From Piper betle (Eukaryota > Streptophyta > Magnoliopsida > Piperales > Piperaceae): a stretch of DNA of 64,000 nucleotides. The stretch is taken from contig JAURVB010002461.1 of the NCBI GenBank assembly GCA_033002965.1, positions 62,001 to 126,000 on the forward strand, written 5' to 3'. A program made the position numbers and the translations under genes. Shown here piece after piece: positions 1-10,431 of this stretch (its first letter is position 1; every line of letters starts with the position of its first letter). The notes under the pieces were generated by a model. It searched no databases. It was given only the letters and a program-made list of their open reading frames with translations, and had not been told where the DNA came from.

Positions 1-173
1 TCGACAGCAATCAGAATTCTGACTAATTAACACTTAAAACTAATAAGCAATGAATGCATTCATTACAATATGAACAATGATTGTAAGAACACATAACCCA
101 GAAAAAAAGGAAAGTTAGGCACAGTTTGTAAAAGCAAACTATTCCTGATCGGTATTTTGGAAGGCATACGTAC

Positions 174-1830
174 CAATCTTCGTGGTGGACAATTTTTCCT
201 CCCTGAACATTCAGGCGAATGAGGGAAATGACATCCACATCTTTCCCAAAGACTTTGTAATATTGCTTGTTATCAATCAGAATCTGAGATGAGTTACAAC
301 AGTTCACCAGAACATAAAAACTGCAGATAGCACAAGTTCAATTACTTAGCATTCAGAAAACTACAAACCTCTCCACTTCCTGGAGCCTTGATGTCTTCCC
401 TCAATGTGTATTCTACAATTCTCGACTCGCTGAAAACCTGAGGATATAAGGGGAGGAGCAAATGGGGGTTAATCAACTATATTTGATTCATACATGTCAA
501 GCAAGTAAACAAACGGAAGTGATAGATGGGTGTAGTTAAATGCGTCTGTTGGAATTGTGTAACATTAATCCTGCTAATCCCATTTCTATCTCACATTTTC
601 ATCCATATGATTTTCAGGTCAAACATCGTTTCCCCTAAATGATATTTGGCAAGACTTAATAGCTTGAGCAACCTTCTTAAAATAGAGGTTGGTGTACCAT
701 ACAGATTAGAATATATAAGAAATGCATATAATATGAAGTATGTGCAAAGATGTACCTTAGGCAGCGAATAGAATGCTGACTTGATCTGCTTCACTCTGCA
801 GAGGAAGAACAAAAATCACCAAACAGCAGTTGGAAGACAAAACCAATGGAATTGTAAAGGATTAATCCTGTAAAGATAAGTACACCGACCCATGAGCACG
901 CATAAGGGGGTCTTCAAATGTCGCATTTGGTGCATAAATCTCAAAGTCCCTCGCAGTTGCAGCTGAGCCATACCTGTCAAAATATAAAAAATGCTAAATG
1001 CGAAAGCAGTTTAGATCAGCACTGTTATTAAAATTCACAACAAAAAAAAGCAAAAATCATGTGTTTGCCCTTCTGAACTTGCCAATACAGTAAAGCCAGA
1101 AGCTTGGGAAGAAATGTTAAGATAAATACAAAAAATCCCTTTTCCCCTTTGCAAGCTTAAGCTCTTAGGTAAAGTTATAATTAAATACAATACTATTGTG
1201 CCATAGAAATTGGAATACTGCAGATCGCATAAGGGCTTAATCTTCCATCAATTTTCAACCGGTACATTCATAAACGGCTTATTTCCGTGGAGGGTATTCT
1301 AATCCTATGGCCCAAGGCCCCTGTTCTAAACGATAAACGATATTGGGATAATAGGATAGTTAGACAAATTATAATACTACAACAGATTAAACAAGAGAAA
1401 AAATGAATGATGAAACCAATGAAAGGTGGAGCACTCACAAGTTGAGAAGGTGTTGAATTATGCCATCAGAGAGGCGGCCAGATGAAGTATTAGCATCAAA
1501 AGACTGTTTAGCTCCCTGCTCGCTTGTGTGATCGCCACGCCCATCTGCAAAGTTAACCAAAAAAAATAAAAAAGCATAAAACGCCATCAACATATGACAG
1601 AACAAGAACGTGTGAGACGTTCAATTGATGAATTGAGAGGGAAAAAAAGTGGAGAATTTAATCTGCTGACCAAAAAGTGTAGTACCTACGGAAGGCTTTT
1701 CCATGGAGGGATGATAAGTAGGGGAGTGGGAGACGACTGTAGTGAAGGTTATTGTTGGGTGGAAGAAGGCCAGCGTGGTGGCCGAGAAGAAGACACGATG
1801 AAGCATTACGTGTGGAGATTTGCAGGCCAA
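174..1830 (-). CDS. NTF2/SnoaL-like domain protein, 3' end outside window
   Basis: Six minus-strand exons fit one reading frame: 1830-1686, 1544-1439, 973-890, 795-756, 437-369 and 283-174. The phases agree at every junction, giving 554 nt or about 184 residues. The last exon stops inside a Trp codon at a GTACGT donor, so the gene continues beyond the left edge. Conserved blocks are LLNLYGSAATARDFEIYAP, FEDPLMRAHG, QIKSAFYSLPK and DVISLIRLNVQGGKIVHHED. This is the pattern of plant NTF2-like/SnoaL-like proteins, which have a cone-shaped fold, often of unknown function. The start is uncertain: the Met at 1830 gives a hydrophobic, Ser/Thr-rich leader that could be an organelle transit peptide, while the Met at 1704 starts just before the charged linker. 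The exon 3 donor (GTCGGT) is weak but is the only one that keeps the frame. No ligand or substrate can be assigned. Confidence 0.78.
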
Positions 1831-1899
1831 TCGCGGGCGACCGTTACCTCAACTCAACCATGCAGCTTGTATTTGCATGGTCAAACTCTTTAATTTCTA

Positions 1900-3221
1900 T
1901 TTAAAGCTTTTATTAGCCCCTTAACTCAATGTTTTAAATATGTATCATACCATCATATTATATCTAACATACTCCACAGATACCTAGTATTCCCTACAAT
2001 CCTTTTAAATTCAGTATAGTTTAAACTTTTATATCATTTTAATTGATACCCGATTATTTAGTACAAAATTTTCACAAACTCATATTTTTTCTATTGAAAA
2101 TTTCGATAATTTAATAGTATTTAATAAAAGGAGTGTTACAACAAATTTTGATTCTTATTTACAATATATAAACACACATTTATCATTTTCAAATTCGTTT
2201 AACAATTTAATTAAGTTTTCAAAACAATAGTGTGAAACACTATTGATTAAATTGATTGGCAAAATTTGCTTAGAATGATTTAAGAGCAATAAATATTAAT
2301 TAATAATAACTGAGAGAGTAATTATGGGAAAAATTTGGGAAGGTAATATGGGCCAGTGAGCTATCTTTAACCAGGTTGCGAGGCCCACTTTAGCCTGTAC
2401 AGCTTACGGGCTTAGGCGAGGCCAGGCCCATTAACAGTTTGGGCTGGCCAGGGTTGTCAAATTGTCAGATCCTTGACAACGGGAGCCAACATTAGCCAAA
2501 TATAATATTAAGTAGATCTAATTAATTTCCATCACATCAATCTACGCTTACTAATAAAAATAAAAAGGAAAACTCAATAAGTTGGATATTTAATCTATAA
2601 AATCTATAAAATCTATAATACTAAAGTAATTCCTCGTGTGCATAGTTAAGAAATCCTATATTATAAATCAAACTTCATCACCTTAGATTTGGGCTTACTT
2701 GAAATTACTTGTAATATTAACCTTTTAATAATAATTAATAAAATTCGATACCAGAGTAGAGTCCATTGGTTTTATTTAGTGCTGGCAGACGAGTTGAGTC
2801 GAGCCGGCTCGGCTTGTTGGCACAGCTCAGACGCTTGATGAGCTCGAGCTCCTAATTTGTTTTTGAATTTACAGGAATTTTTTCCTTTTAAATTTTTTTA
2901 AAACTGAGCTGTTGGGCTTCTCTCAACAAGCCTAACTGCTCGAGTTCGGCTTTGAGGACGAGCTAGAGCAACCCGGCTACAGAGAAAAAGTATCAACATC
3001 AGTTAATATTTTTGTGTCAGAATCTTCGGATTACAATAATAGTTGAATAATAAGTGTAATTTGTGTCCAAATCACTACAAAATACAGTCATATAATCCAA
3101 ATAAATGACTAGAATTATTTATGTTACTGTATTAGCTATTGTTAATATCAAGCATTCTCATAAATATTTTACTTATTAACGTTCACCAGTAGTTATAACT
3201 TGTTACGCATCTATCAATTAA
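1900..3221. other. AT-rich intergenic DNA
   Basis: No gene is recognised here. At 2780-2980 there are GAGCTCGAG / CTCGGCTTG stretches in partly inverted arrangement. They resemble the subterminal GAGCTCG motifs of the hAT-type MITEs at 11.0 and 61.6 kb and may be an old, degraded relative, but no target-site duplication was found. Confidence 0.5.
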
Positions 3222-4429
3222 ATCAAACATATTTTGTTCCGTGCCGGCTTACTCCGTTAGTTTGAAATTGCATCTTCTCTTTTGTGAGAGTTCTTAGGCT
3301 CGATTATTATCTTGTGTTTTATAAAATTCTGTAAAAATGATGGCTAGTACGTAGGTACGCATACATACCATCAGGAATTAATATTATATAAAATAAATGA
3401 AAGTAATAGATATGATTCATATAAAAGCATTATTGTTTTTTTTAATTTCCATACAGGCCGTATGTCGAGACCGTCAATCCTAATTATTCATGACAAGCTC
3501 TAATGCGTCCCAGTTTCGACTGCCACACAAATAGAATTTATGCTTCCTCTCAACTAAACATAACCATCATAACCCAATTCATAATTAGTTATAACGATAT
3601 TGGCCGGATAATTGATTTTATTTATGTATATATTGTGGACAAATATGTCGATCCATTAAATTAGCCTGTCAAATGATAGAAACAACTAGTTAATTATATC
3701 TTTATCATAAGAAGGCAAGCATTTCCTTTAGGTATATATCCATAGCTATAGCATACACGTATTGGCTAACTTCTTCTCTTTTTATTAGAAGAGTATGTAT
3801 TGGCCAAATTTTGGATTGTGCACGATGGTGCCTGCACGCTTGGAATATCTTCGGTCTTGATGGTCCGGTCCCCGGGGCCCTGACAAGTACTAGAAATTTA
3901 ATATGGGAGAAAATTGTGGAACCCAGTTCACAAGCACGCTCATTTTCAACATAAACTAGACAGCGACGTATCCCTTGTAGGCTATTATTTGAGAAACCTA
4001 TACTTCCTGCCAACGCACAATTAATATTTGCATTTAATGAGATCTTGATGACCATCGTGCAATTATTCTAATTTACATATTTACATATTAACAAGAGCTA
4101 AAATTTTAGTTTAATCCCAAAAAACAGGGAGATTTTGTTGCAATAATCTCATGACCCTTAAGAGGAATGAAAATTTGTAATATTTTACAACTCAAATTGT
4201 GCATTTAGAAGCTTGATTTATACGACGGTAAAGGCCACAGACTAGAGGTGGGCATCGGTTGTACGGACGTCAAACAAGTTATTGTTCACGTTTATCCAAA
4301 ATTTTATCGGACAAAATTTGTTCGATCGAGTCAATGTCTGACTTATCTGTCAGGCCCAAGCAACATTTGTATACGGTCCGAAATCACCCCCAAATTCCTA
4401 ACCCTAACTATGAGAGCACTATTCACACA

Positions 4430-4930
4430 CGCGCGCCGCCCTCCGTTGCAACCTCCTGCCGCCGCCCTCCCTGCCCTCCGCCGCAGCCTCTTGCCGCCGC
4501 CCTCCCCCGCCCTCCGCTGCCCTCACCCACCCTCCCTACCTCCGCCGAACCGCCACCATCTGCAACTGCAAGCCTCATCTCCGCCACCCCCTGCACGCCG
4601 TGTAAACCATCTGCCGCTGCCTGCCTCCGCTCCCCTGCGTGCACCGCCTGCCTCTGCCGGACCGCCACCCTCTGCTACTGCGCCTCGTGTCTCTGCCACC
4701 CTCTGCGCGCCGTGTGAACATCCTCCGTCACCTGCCTCCGCCGATCCTGCCTCCGCCGATCCTGCCTCTACCGCTGCTTGCCTCTGTCGGATTGCCACCC
4801 TCTACACATTGTGTAAACATCCGTCGCTGCCTGCCTTGTTTGCCCTACCTCCGCCGCCAGACTGCCGCCGGTTGCCTCTGCTGAACTGCCGCTCGTTGTC
4901 GCCGTGTGTATCATCTCTTGACTTATCCTA
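4430..4930 (+). repeat. Proline-codon-like CCGCC-rich low-complexity block
   Basis: A sharply GC-rich, C-biased strand with imperfect short repeats, for example tandem CCTCCGCCGATCCTG at 4734-4765. It lies in the 5' part of the hAT element, before the BED finger. Open frames in several phases reflect composition and show no recognisable domain. It may be a 5' leader or captured sequence. Confidence 0.6.
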
Positions 4931-5329
4931 AGTTTACTTTATTTTATATCTAGGATTAATTCTTATTATTTTATAAGGTTAGATTATTTATACTTGGATG
5001 ATAATGTAAAAAAATTTATACTCACGAAATTGTGCAGTGTTTGAGCTATACAAATTTGTGCAATTATTTGGTGAAGGAAGCTTGCATCTTGGAAAAAATA
5101 GGTACTGTCAAAGTGTCAATTAATAATATTTGTTGATACCACTTTTATAAATAGAATTGATTTACACTAGTTATGACATTTTATATTTATAATTTGATTT
5201 TTTTTCACAGATGAATCATACAAGTTCATTACTTAATGTAAATGAACAAAGTAGAGGTGGAAAATACAACAAAAATTTGATTGCTAAAGAAGGAGAATCT
5301 CTGGATGGTGCATTATCAAAAAAAGAAAA

Positions 5330-7233
5330 ATGACATCCGGTATATGGGCCTATTTTGATAGAAAATATGATAAGAATGGAACATTTGCTATTTGTCGTTA
5401 TTGTGAAAAGAAGTTTGAGGGAGCCAAAAGTTATGAAACTACTCATTTATGGAGGCATGTTGAAGGGAAATGCCCTAATTTCAAAATGAAGAGGACAAAA
5501 AACATAAGTGGTGATATTGGCCAACAAATTTTCAAGATGGGAGTGAAAAAAGATGGAGATAATAAAATAGAAGTTTGGAAATTTAATTAAGGAAGGAGCA
5601 TATTAGAGTTGGCCGAGGCAATTATCTTGCATGAGTATTCGTTTTCAATTGTGGAACATGAAGGATTTAGAAAATGGGTTAGTAACTTGCAACTATAATT
5701 TGTGATGGTTTCTATGAGAATAATTACAAGAGATTGTCTTGGAATTTATGAAAATGAGAAAAAATTTGTTTGACATTTTTGGAAAAGTTAAAAGTCAAAT
5801 TAGTTTTACCAGTGATATTTGGACATCTTCACAGAATATTGCTTATATTGTTTTGACAGCTCATTTTATTGATGAAAATTAGAAATTGCAAAAAAATATA
5901 TTAAATTTTACCAAAGTTGAAAGTCGACATACTAGAGAATGCATAACCAAGTGTCTGATTAGTAAAATTTGTGAGTGGCAACTTGATAAAAAGGTTTTTA
6001 CAGTTGCATTTGACAATGCAAGTGTAAATGATGGAGCTGCCAAAGAAATGAAGTCTTTTTTCTCAAATAGAAGTCCAAATCTTGTAGGTGATTGTTTTCA
6101 CGTGAGATGTTGTACTTATTTTTGAACTTAATTGTTCAAGATGGGTTGAATGAGATTACTAAGTCTATAGAGAAGGTTCGTGAATGTGTGAAATATATTA
6201 AAGGTTCAACTATAAAGAGTGATTGTTTTTACAAATATGCAAGTCAATTTAATGTATGTAAACATTCTTTAGTGTTTGATGTGAAATTAGGTGGAATTCT
6301 ACTTACAAAATGATTGGTGTGGCTTTAGATTTCAAAGATGTTTTTGAATGTTATAGTTGCTTTGATGTGAATTTTATATGTCCTTTTGAGGATGAATGGG
6401 AAGATTTAAGAGTGATACATAAATGTTTGGCTCCATTTTATGAGTTTACCAAAAATTTTTCTGGCACTAAGTATCCTACATCAAATATTTTTTTCAACAT
6501 GATTTGTGAGCTCAAGCTTCAATTGATGGAATTGTGTAGTAGTTAATCATATTTGATATCATCAATAGGAAATGTAATGTTGAAAAAGTTTAATAAATAT
6601 TGGAAAGAAGTAAATATGTTATTGGCGGTTGCTTTGATTTTAAACCCTAGATCAAAATTGACTTTTGTTGTGTACTATTTTCACACACTTTACAAGGAAG
6701 AGGGAGACAATATGGTCACAAAAGTGAAACAATATTTCACAAACATGTATACTGTTTATTCAAGTGTTATGAAATCTAGAGTTAGATGTATGTCAAATAA
6801 GCCTATTATTGAAATTAAAAATTCATCAAATATTCGTCCTATTGGAGGCTTAAGTAAAAGATTGGAAAGAGTAAGTAAGTTGAATATGGAATGTTCATCA
6901 AAGGAGCCAACATGAACTGATTTAGAGAATTATTTTGATGAAATAGCTATTTCTTTTGTGGATGGAGTAGATGAGCAATTTGATATATTGTCATGGTGGA
7001 GATTGAACATAGTAAAATATCTTATTTTGAAAAAAATTGCTCAAGATGTTTTAGCCATTTCTATGTTAACCGTCGCCTTCGAATCCGCATTTAATATTGG
7101 AGAACAAACAATTTGCTCAACTAGGAATAGTTTGAGCTCAAAAACACTTGAAGCTTTGACATGCGCCCAAAATTGGTTGAGGGTGAATATGAAGGTAATC
7201 CATATTTTATATCTATTCATTTTCTGTTTTTGA
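5330..7233 (+). pseudogene. hAT transposase remnant (BED finger to C-terminal dimerisation domain)
   Basis: Fragments of a hAT transposase lie in order on the plus strand but in different frames. 5330-5590 holds a BED zinc finger: IWAYFD, then CRYC, then H and C ligands before the KCP stretch. 5886-6125 holds a catalytic-domain segment with TVAFDNASVND. 6310-6546 and 6553-6915 hold middle segments. 6958-7233 holds the hAT dimerisation region, with LSWWRLN, ILKKIAQDVLAI and STRNSLSSKTLEALTCAQNWL-type spacing. Stops and frame changes separate the blocks (for example after 5590, near 5880, 6125 and 6546), so no full transposase can be made. Intact hAT transposases are usually 600-800 residues. 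Some breaks could be introns, but several lack splice signals. Confidence 0.85.
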
Positions 7234-8804
7234 TGTATATATATTTATATATATTTTTTTTCTTACTATATTTTTTACTTATAAGGAAATAACAAAGTTC
7301 ATCATCAAATTTATTTGGAACAATGAATATAGAAGAATGGGAAGATATTGATCATTATGTTGATGAAGATAATATTCTAACATCTTTATGTCTATAATCA
7401 CCGCTAGTGTCTTCTCCACCTTTGAGCTCTCCAGGAGAGGTCTATGTTTCTTTCCCCTGTTGCGTCTTATTGATTTTGATTGAGCTTGATCATGTGTGTG
7501 TTTGCATCGTTAGTTGGTTGTTTTGCTAGGGGAGTAGTTGCTTGTCTTGTTGTAATTGAGTGTGTTAATTTACTTGTGTGATCTGTGGGAAATTTGTGTC
7601 TGTCCATTATCATTAGTAGTAGTTATTGGTGCTGGTTAATTTTGACATTTGAAAATGAGTTTTAGCTTTTTCAGGGGTTGGAATTACTGTGTTTGTATGA
7701 CTTTATTAGCTGGTTTCTTGCTAGAGCAGACATTGTTGGTGAGGATTACCTTATTGATGAAATTAAGAATGATAATTCGTTTAAGTTGTTTCTCACTATG
7801 TAAACTCTTACATTTTTAACTAATTATGCTGAATGTTGACAAGTACAATGGCAGTACTGTGAGAACAGATCATATTGAACACATTCTAAATGTGTGTATC
7901 CTACTTAAGATGTTATCTCTTTGCTTCCCTTGCTACTTAGCATTTTGATAATTGCTAGAGAATACCAAATTTCAAAGATTATTTTCTGTTGAGGGATACG
8001 AAGACTGAAGGATGGTGAAACTGTTGTTGAGATTAATTTATAAAATCTGCCCTGTTCTTTTCTATACCAAACTTTAGCTTGTTTAAAGTCGTAGTTTTTG
8101 AATCTGCTTTTTCTTTGAAATGTTTCGTTACCTGAGACGTTGGTGCTTATTAACGAATGAAACTATAGTGAGAGTTTTTACCAGCGCACCTGATTAACTG
8201 TTCACTCACATCTGCATGAGAACAGATGCTTTCTTATAGAACAAACATCGTATATTGTTGGCGATATAATTGAAATTTTGAATGTTGTATCATTGGCTTT
8301 ACTTATTATCTTCTTATGTCATTTCACAAAGGAAATTGTTGGGTCTTAACTCTCAAGTATTTCTGGCTTATAATAAGAGTGACTTTTATCCCATGTATGT
8401 CATTTTTTGTTATTTAAGATATTAAATATCAATTTTATATACGAACTTAATTAATTTTACTGTATATTATATTTTAAAATTTTTATAAAGTATAATATTA
8501 GCCTTACAATTATTGAAGATAATATATTATTGATATAAAATATCGGACACTCGGTCGATCGTTCGGTCGGACAAAGAAATGTTCATGTTTGGTTTATTTT
8601 AATTCGGTTAAATTCGGTTGGACATACTTCGGACTTCGGACAGGCGGACTAATTCGGAAGTCCGCGCCCACCCCTACCACAAACAGTCTAAAAATCAGTT
8701 CTTTTGATTAATAATTCATGACCTTGGAACATAAATGTGAAATTTAATTAAAAAGATGAGATCATAGAATAAACCAAGCTTTGCCCATACAATACACACG
8801 TGTG

Positions 8805-8812
<8 letters not shown>

Positions 8813-8856
<44 letters not shown>
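8813..8856. repeat. (TA)n microsatellite, left flank of fold-back element
   Basis: About 22 TA units follow a short (GT)n run. They directly abut the fold-back element; a second TA tract lies at its other end. Confidence 0.9.
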
Positions 8857-8858
<2 letters not shown>

Positions 8859-9559
8859 TAATTGCTACGGTGCGCTGCTATTTTTTGGCAGCGCACCATA
8901 CGCTGCAAATCTGGGTTGTTGGATCGTGATCCAATGGCCCGACGCACCCTGCCAGCCCCCCACCCTCCACCGCCCACCCGTGTCCGTCTGGCCGATCCCC
9001 GCAGGGGCCCATCTGGCCGACCACCGCCGCAACCCGCCGGTTGGTATCCCTGGACCGCCCCAAGCCGTCACCCCCACGACGGTGGCCCCCTCCTCAGCCG
9101 GACAGCCACTCCGCCACCTTAGATGTACCCCTCCCCGCCCCCTGCACCCGGCTCACAGCCCCCGCCCGCCACCGCCATCCGGGGGGCGGGAGGGGGGTAG
9201 ATCTAAGGTGGCGGAGGGGCTGTCCAGCCGAGGAGGGGGCCGCCGCCGAGGGGGCAACGGCTTGGGGGGCGGGGAGTGGTGGTGGATGGCGGTGGCTAGG
9301 GGCAGTGGGCCGGGTGCGGGGGTGGATCTCAGGTGGCGGAGGGGCTGTCTGGCCAAGGAGGGGGCCGACAACAGCTTGGGGCGGTCCAGGGATACTGATG
9401 AGCGGACTGTGGCAGTGGTCGGCCTGAAGGGCCGCGGTGGGGATCGGCCGGACGGACACGGGCGAGCGACAGAGGGTGTGGGGGGGGGGGGGTGTGTTGG
9501 GAAGGTGCCGGGCCGTTGGATCGCGATCCAACGGCCTAGATTTGCAGCGCACCGTAGCA

Positions 9560-9562
<3 letters not shown>
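8857..9562. mobile_element. GC-rich fold-back element in a (TA)n tract
   Basis: The outer ends are inverted repeats: GCTACGGTGCGCTGC at 8864-8878 and GCAGCGCACCGTAGC at 9544-9558. Inside them, the palindromic motif GTTGGATCG...ATCCAA occurs at both ends (8918-8936 and 9514-9532). Most of the left arm (8940-9130) matches the inverted right arm (9335-9530). A second inverted pair, 9077-9135 against 9187-9245, is nested in the middle. The whole element could fold into one long hairpin. It sits in segment B of the tandem duplication; copy 2 has only plain sequence there. Long open frames on both strands reflect GC content. No transposase is present, so it would be non-autonomous; the superfamily is unknown. 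Confidence 0.72.

Positions 9563-9600
<38 letters not shown>
9563..9600. repeat. (TA)n microsatellite, right flank of fold-back element
   Basis: About 19 TA units following the right inverted repeat. Together with the left tract this suggests insertion into a TA repeat, or TA expansion at the insertion junctions. Confidence 0.88.
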
Positions 9601-9606
<6 letters not shown>

Positions 9607-10431
9607 GGGTTAGATTTTTTTTTACTCTCATTGTGTTCCAACCCCTTTCTTACACGTGATTAATTTAAACCTACAAAATATAGGGAGAAAATTGTAGCCA
9701 CGTGGAACCCAGTTCACAAGCACTTTCATTTTCAATATAAACTAGACAACAACGTATCCGTATTATTTGAGAAACCTATACTTCGTGCCAACGCACAATT
9801 AGTATTTGCATTTAAAGAGAACTTGATGACCATCATACAATTATTCTAATTTACATATTTACATATCAACAAGAGCTAACATTTTAGTTTAATCCCAAAA
9901 AATGGGGAGATTTTGTTGCAATAATCTAATGACTTTTAAGAGGAATGAAAATTTTTAACCTTTTACAACTCAAATTGTACACTCAGAAGCTTGATTTAGA
10001 CGACTGTACAGGCAACCGACAGTTCGGCAATTAGTTATTTTCATTAATAATTCATGACCTTAGAATATAAATATGGAATTTAATTAAAAAGATGAGAACC
10101 TAGAATAAATCAGGCTTCGCCCACGTGTGTGTGTGTATATATATATATATTATAATGAGACAGATTTTTTTTTTACCCTCATCGTGTTCCAATTTTTTTT
10201 CGCATGTGGTTTTTGATCCACAAATCCCTCATCTTCACCTCCTACTTACTCAAAACTCTTCATTTACATCACTTACTTGTCCAAACTATTTCCTTCGTGT
10301 CTCTCATCCCCTCAAACTCTCCCATCTCTCTCTCTTATCTTCAACACGCCATGTCCCTCCTTCGTGTTTCGGTTTCCACATCCCTATTGTGGCTCTTTGG
10401 GGTATTTATCATGGTATAATATATAGTAAAA

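Larger units (their letters stand above)
4243..8676 (+). mobile_element. hAT-superfamily DNA transposon, 4434 bp
   Basis: The element begins TAGAGGTGGGC and ends GCCCACCCCTA, an 11-bp terminal inverted repeat of hAT type. It is flanked by 8-bp target duplications, CCACAGAC (4235-4242) and CCACAAAC (8677-8684). The matching empty site is CCACCGAC at 12141-12148 in the tandem copy. Several CGGAC motifs lie just inside both ends (4262-4325 and 8545-8650), as expected for transposase-binding subterminal repeats. A BED-finger transposase remnant occupies 5330-7233. The length is that of an autonomous hAT element, but the coding part is broken. Confidence 0.88.
3222..10431. repeat. Tandem duplication unit A-B-B-C, copy 1
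   Basis: Segment A (3222-3897) matches 10432-11822, ignoring the MITE there. Two copies of a ~0.54-kb B segment follow: 3898-4242 continued at 8677-8800 and 9601-9663, then 9664-10140. A pyrimidine-rich C segment (10148-10431) closes the unit. Subtracting the hAT element and the fold-back element leaves about 2.0 kb, the same as copy 2. B is marked by phrases such as GAACCCAGTTCACAAGCAC and TTAATAATTCATGACC. No coding content was recognised. Confidence 0.8.

Noticed and set aside
3705..4055. 116-codon minus-strand frame, with a shorter similar frame at 12305-12511
   Set aside because: Similarity comes from the duplicated B repeat DNA; the frames differ in length and in frame-preserving changes, and no domain is seen.
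4248..4931. 227-codon Pro/Ala-rich frame
   Set aside because: Low-complexity C-rich block in a hAT element; open in several frames and without a domain.
8800..9663. 287-codon plus-strand frame with GC-rich content
   Set aside because: It runs from one TA tract across the fold-back element into the other, with Ile-Tyr repeats at both ends; it is a composition artefact.
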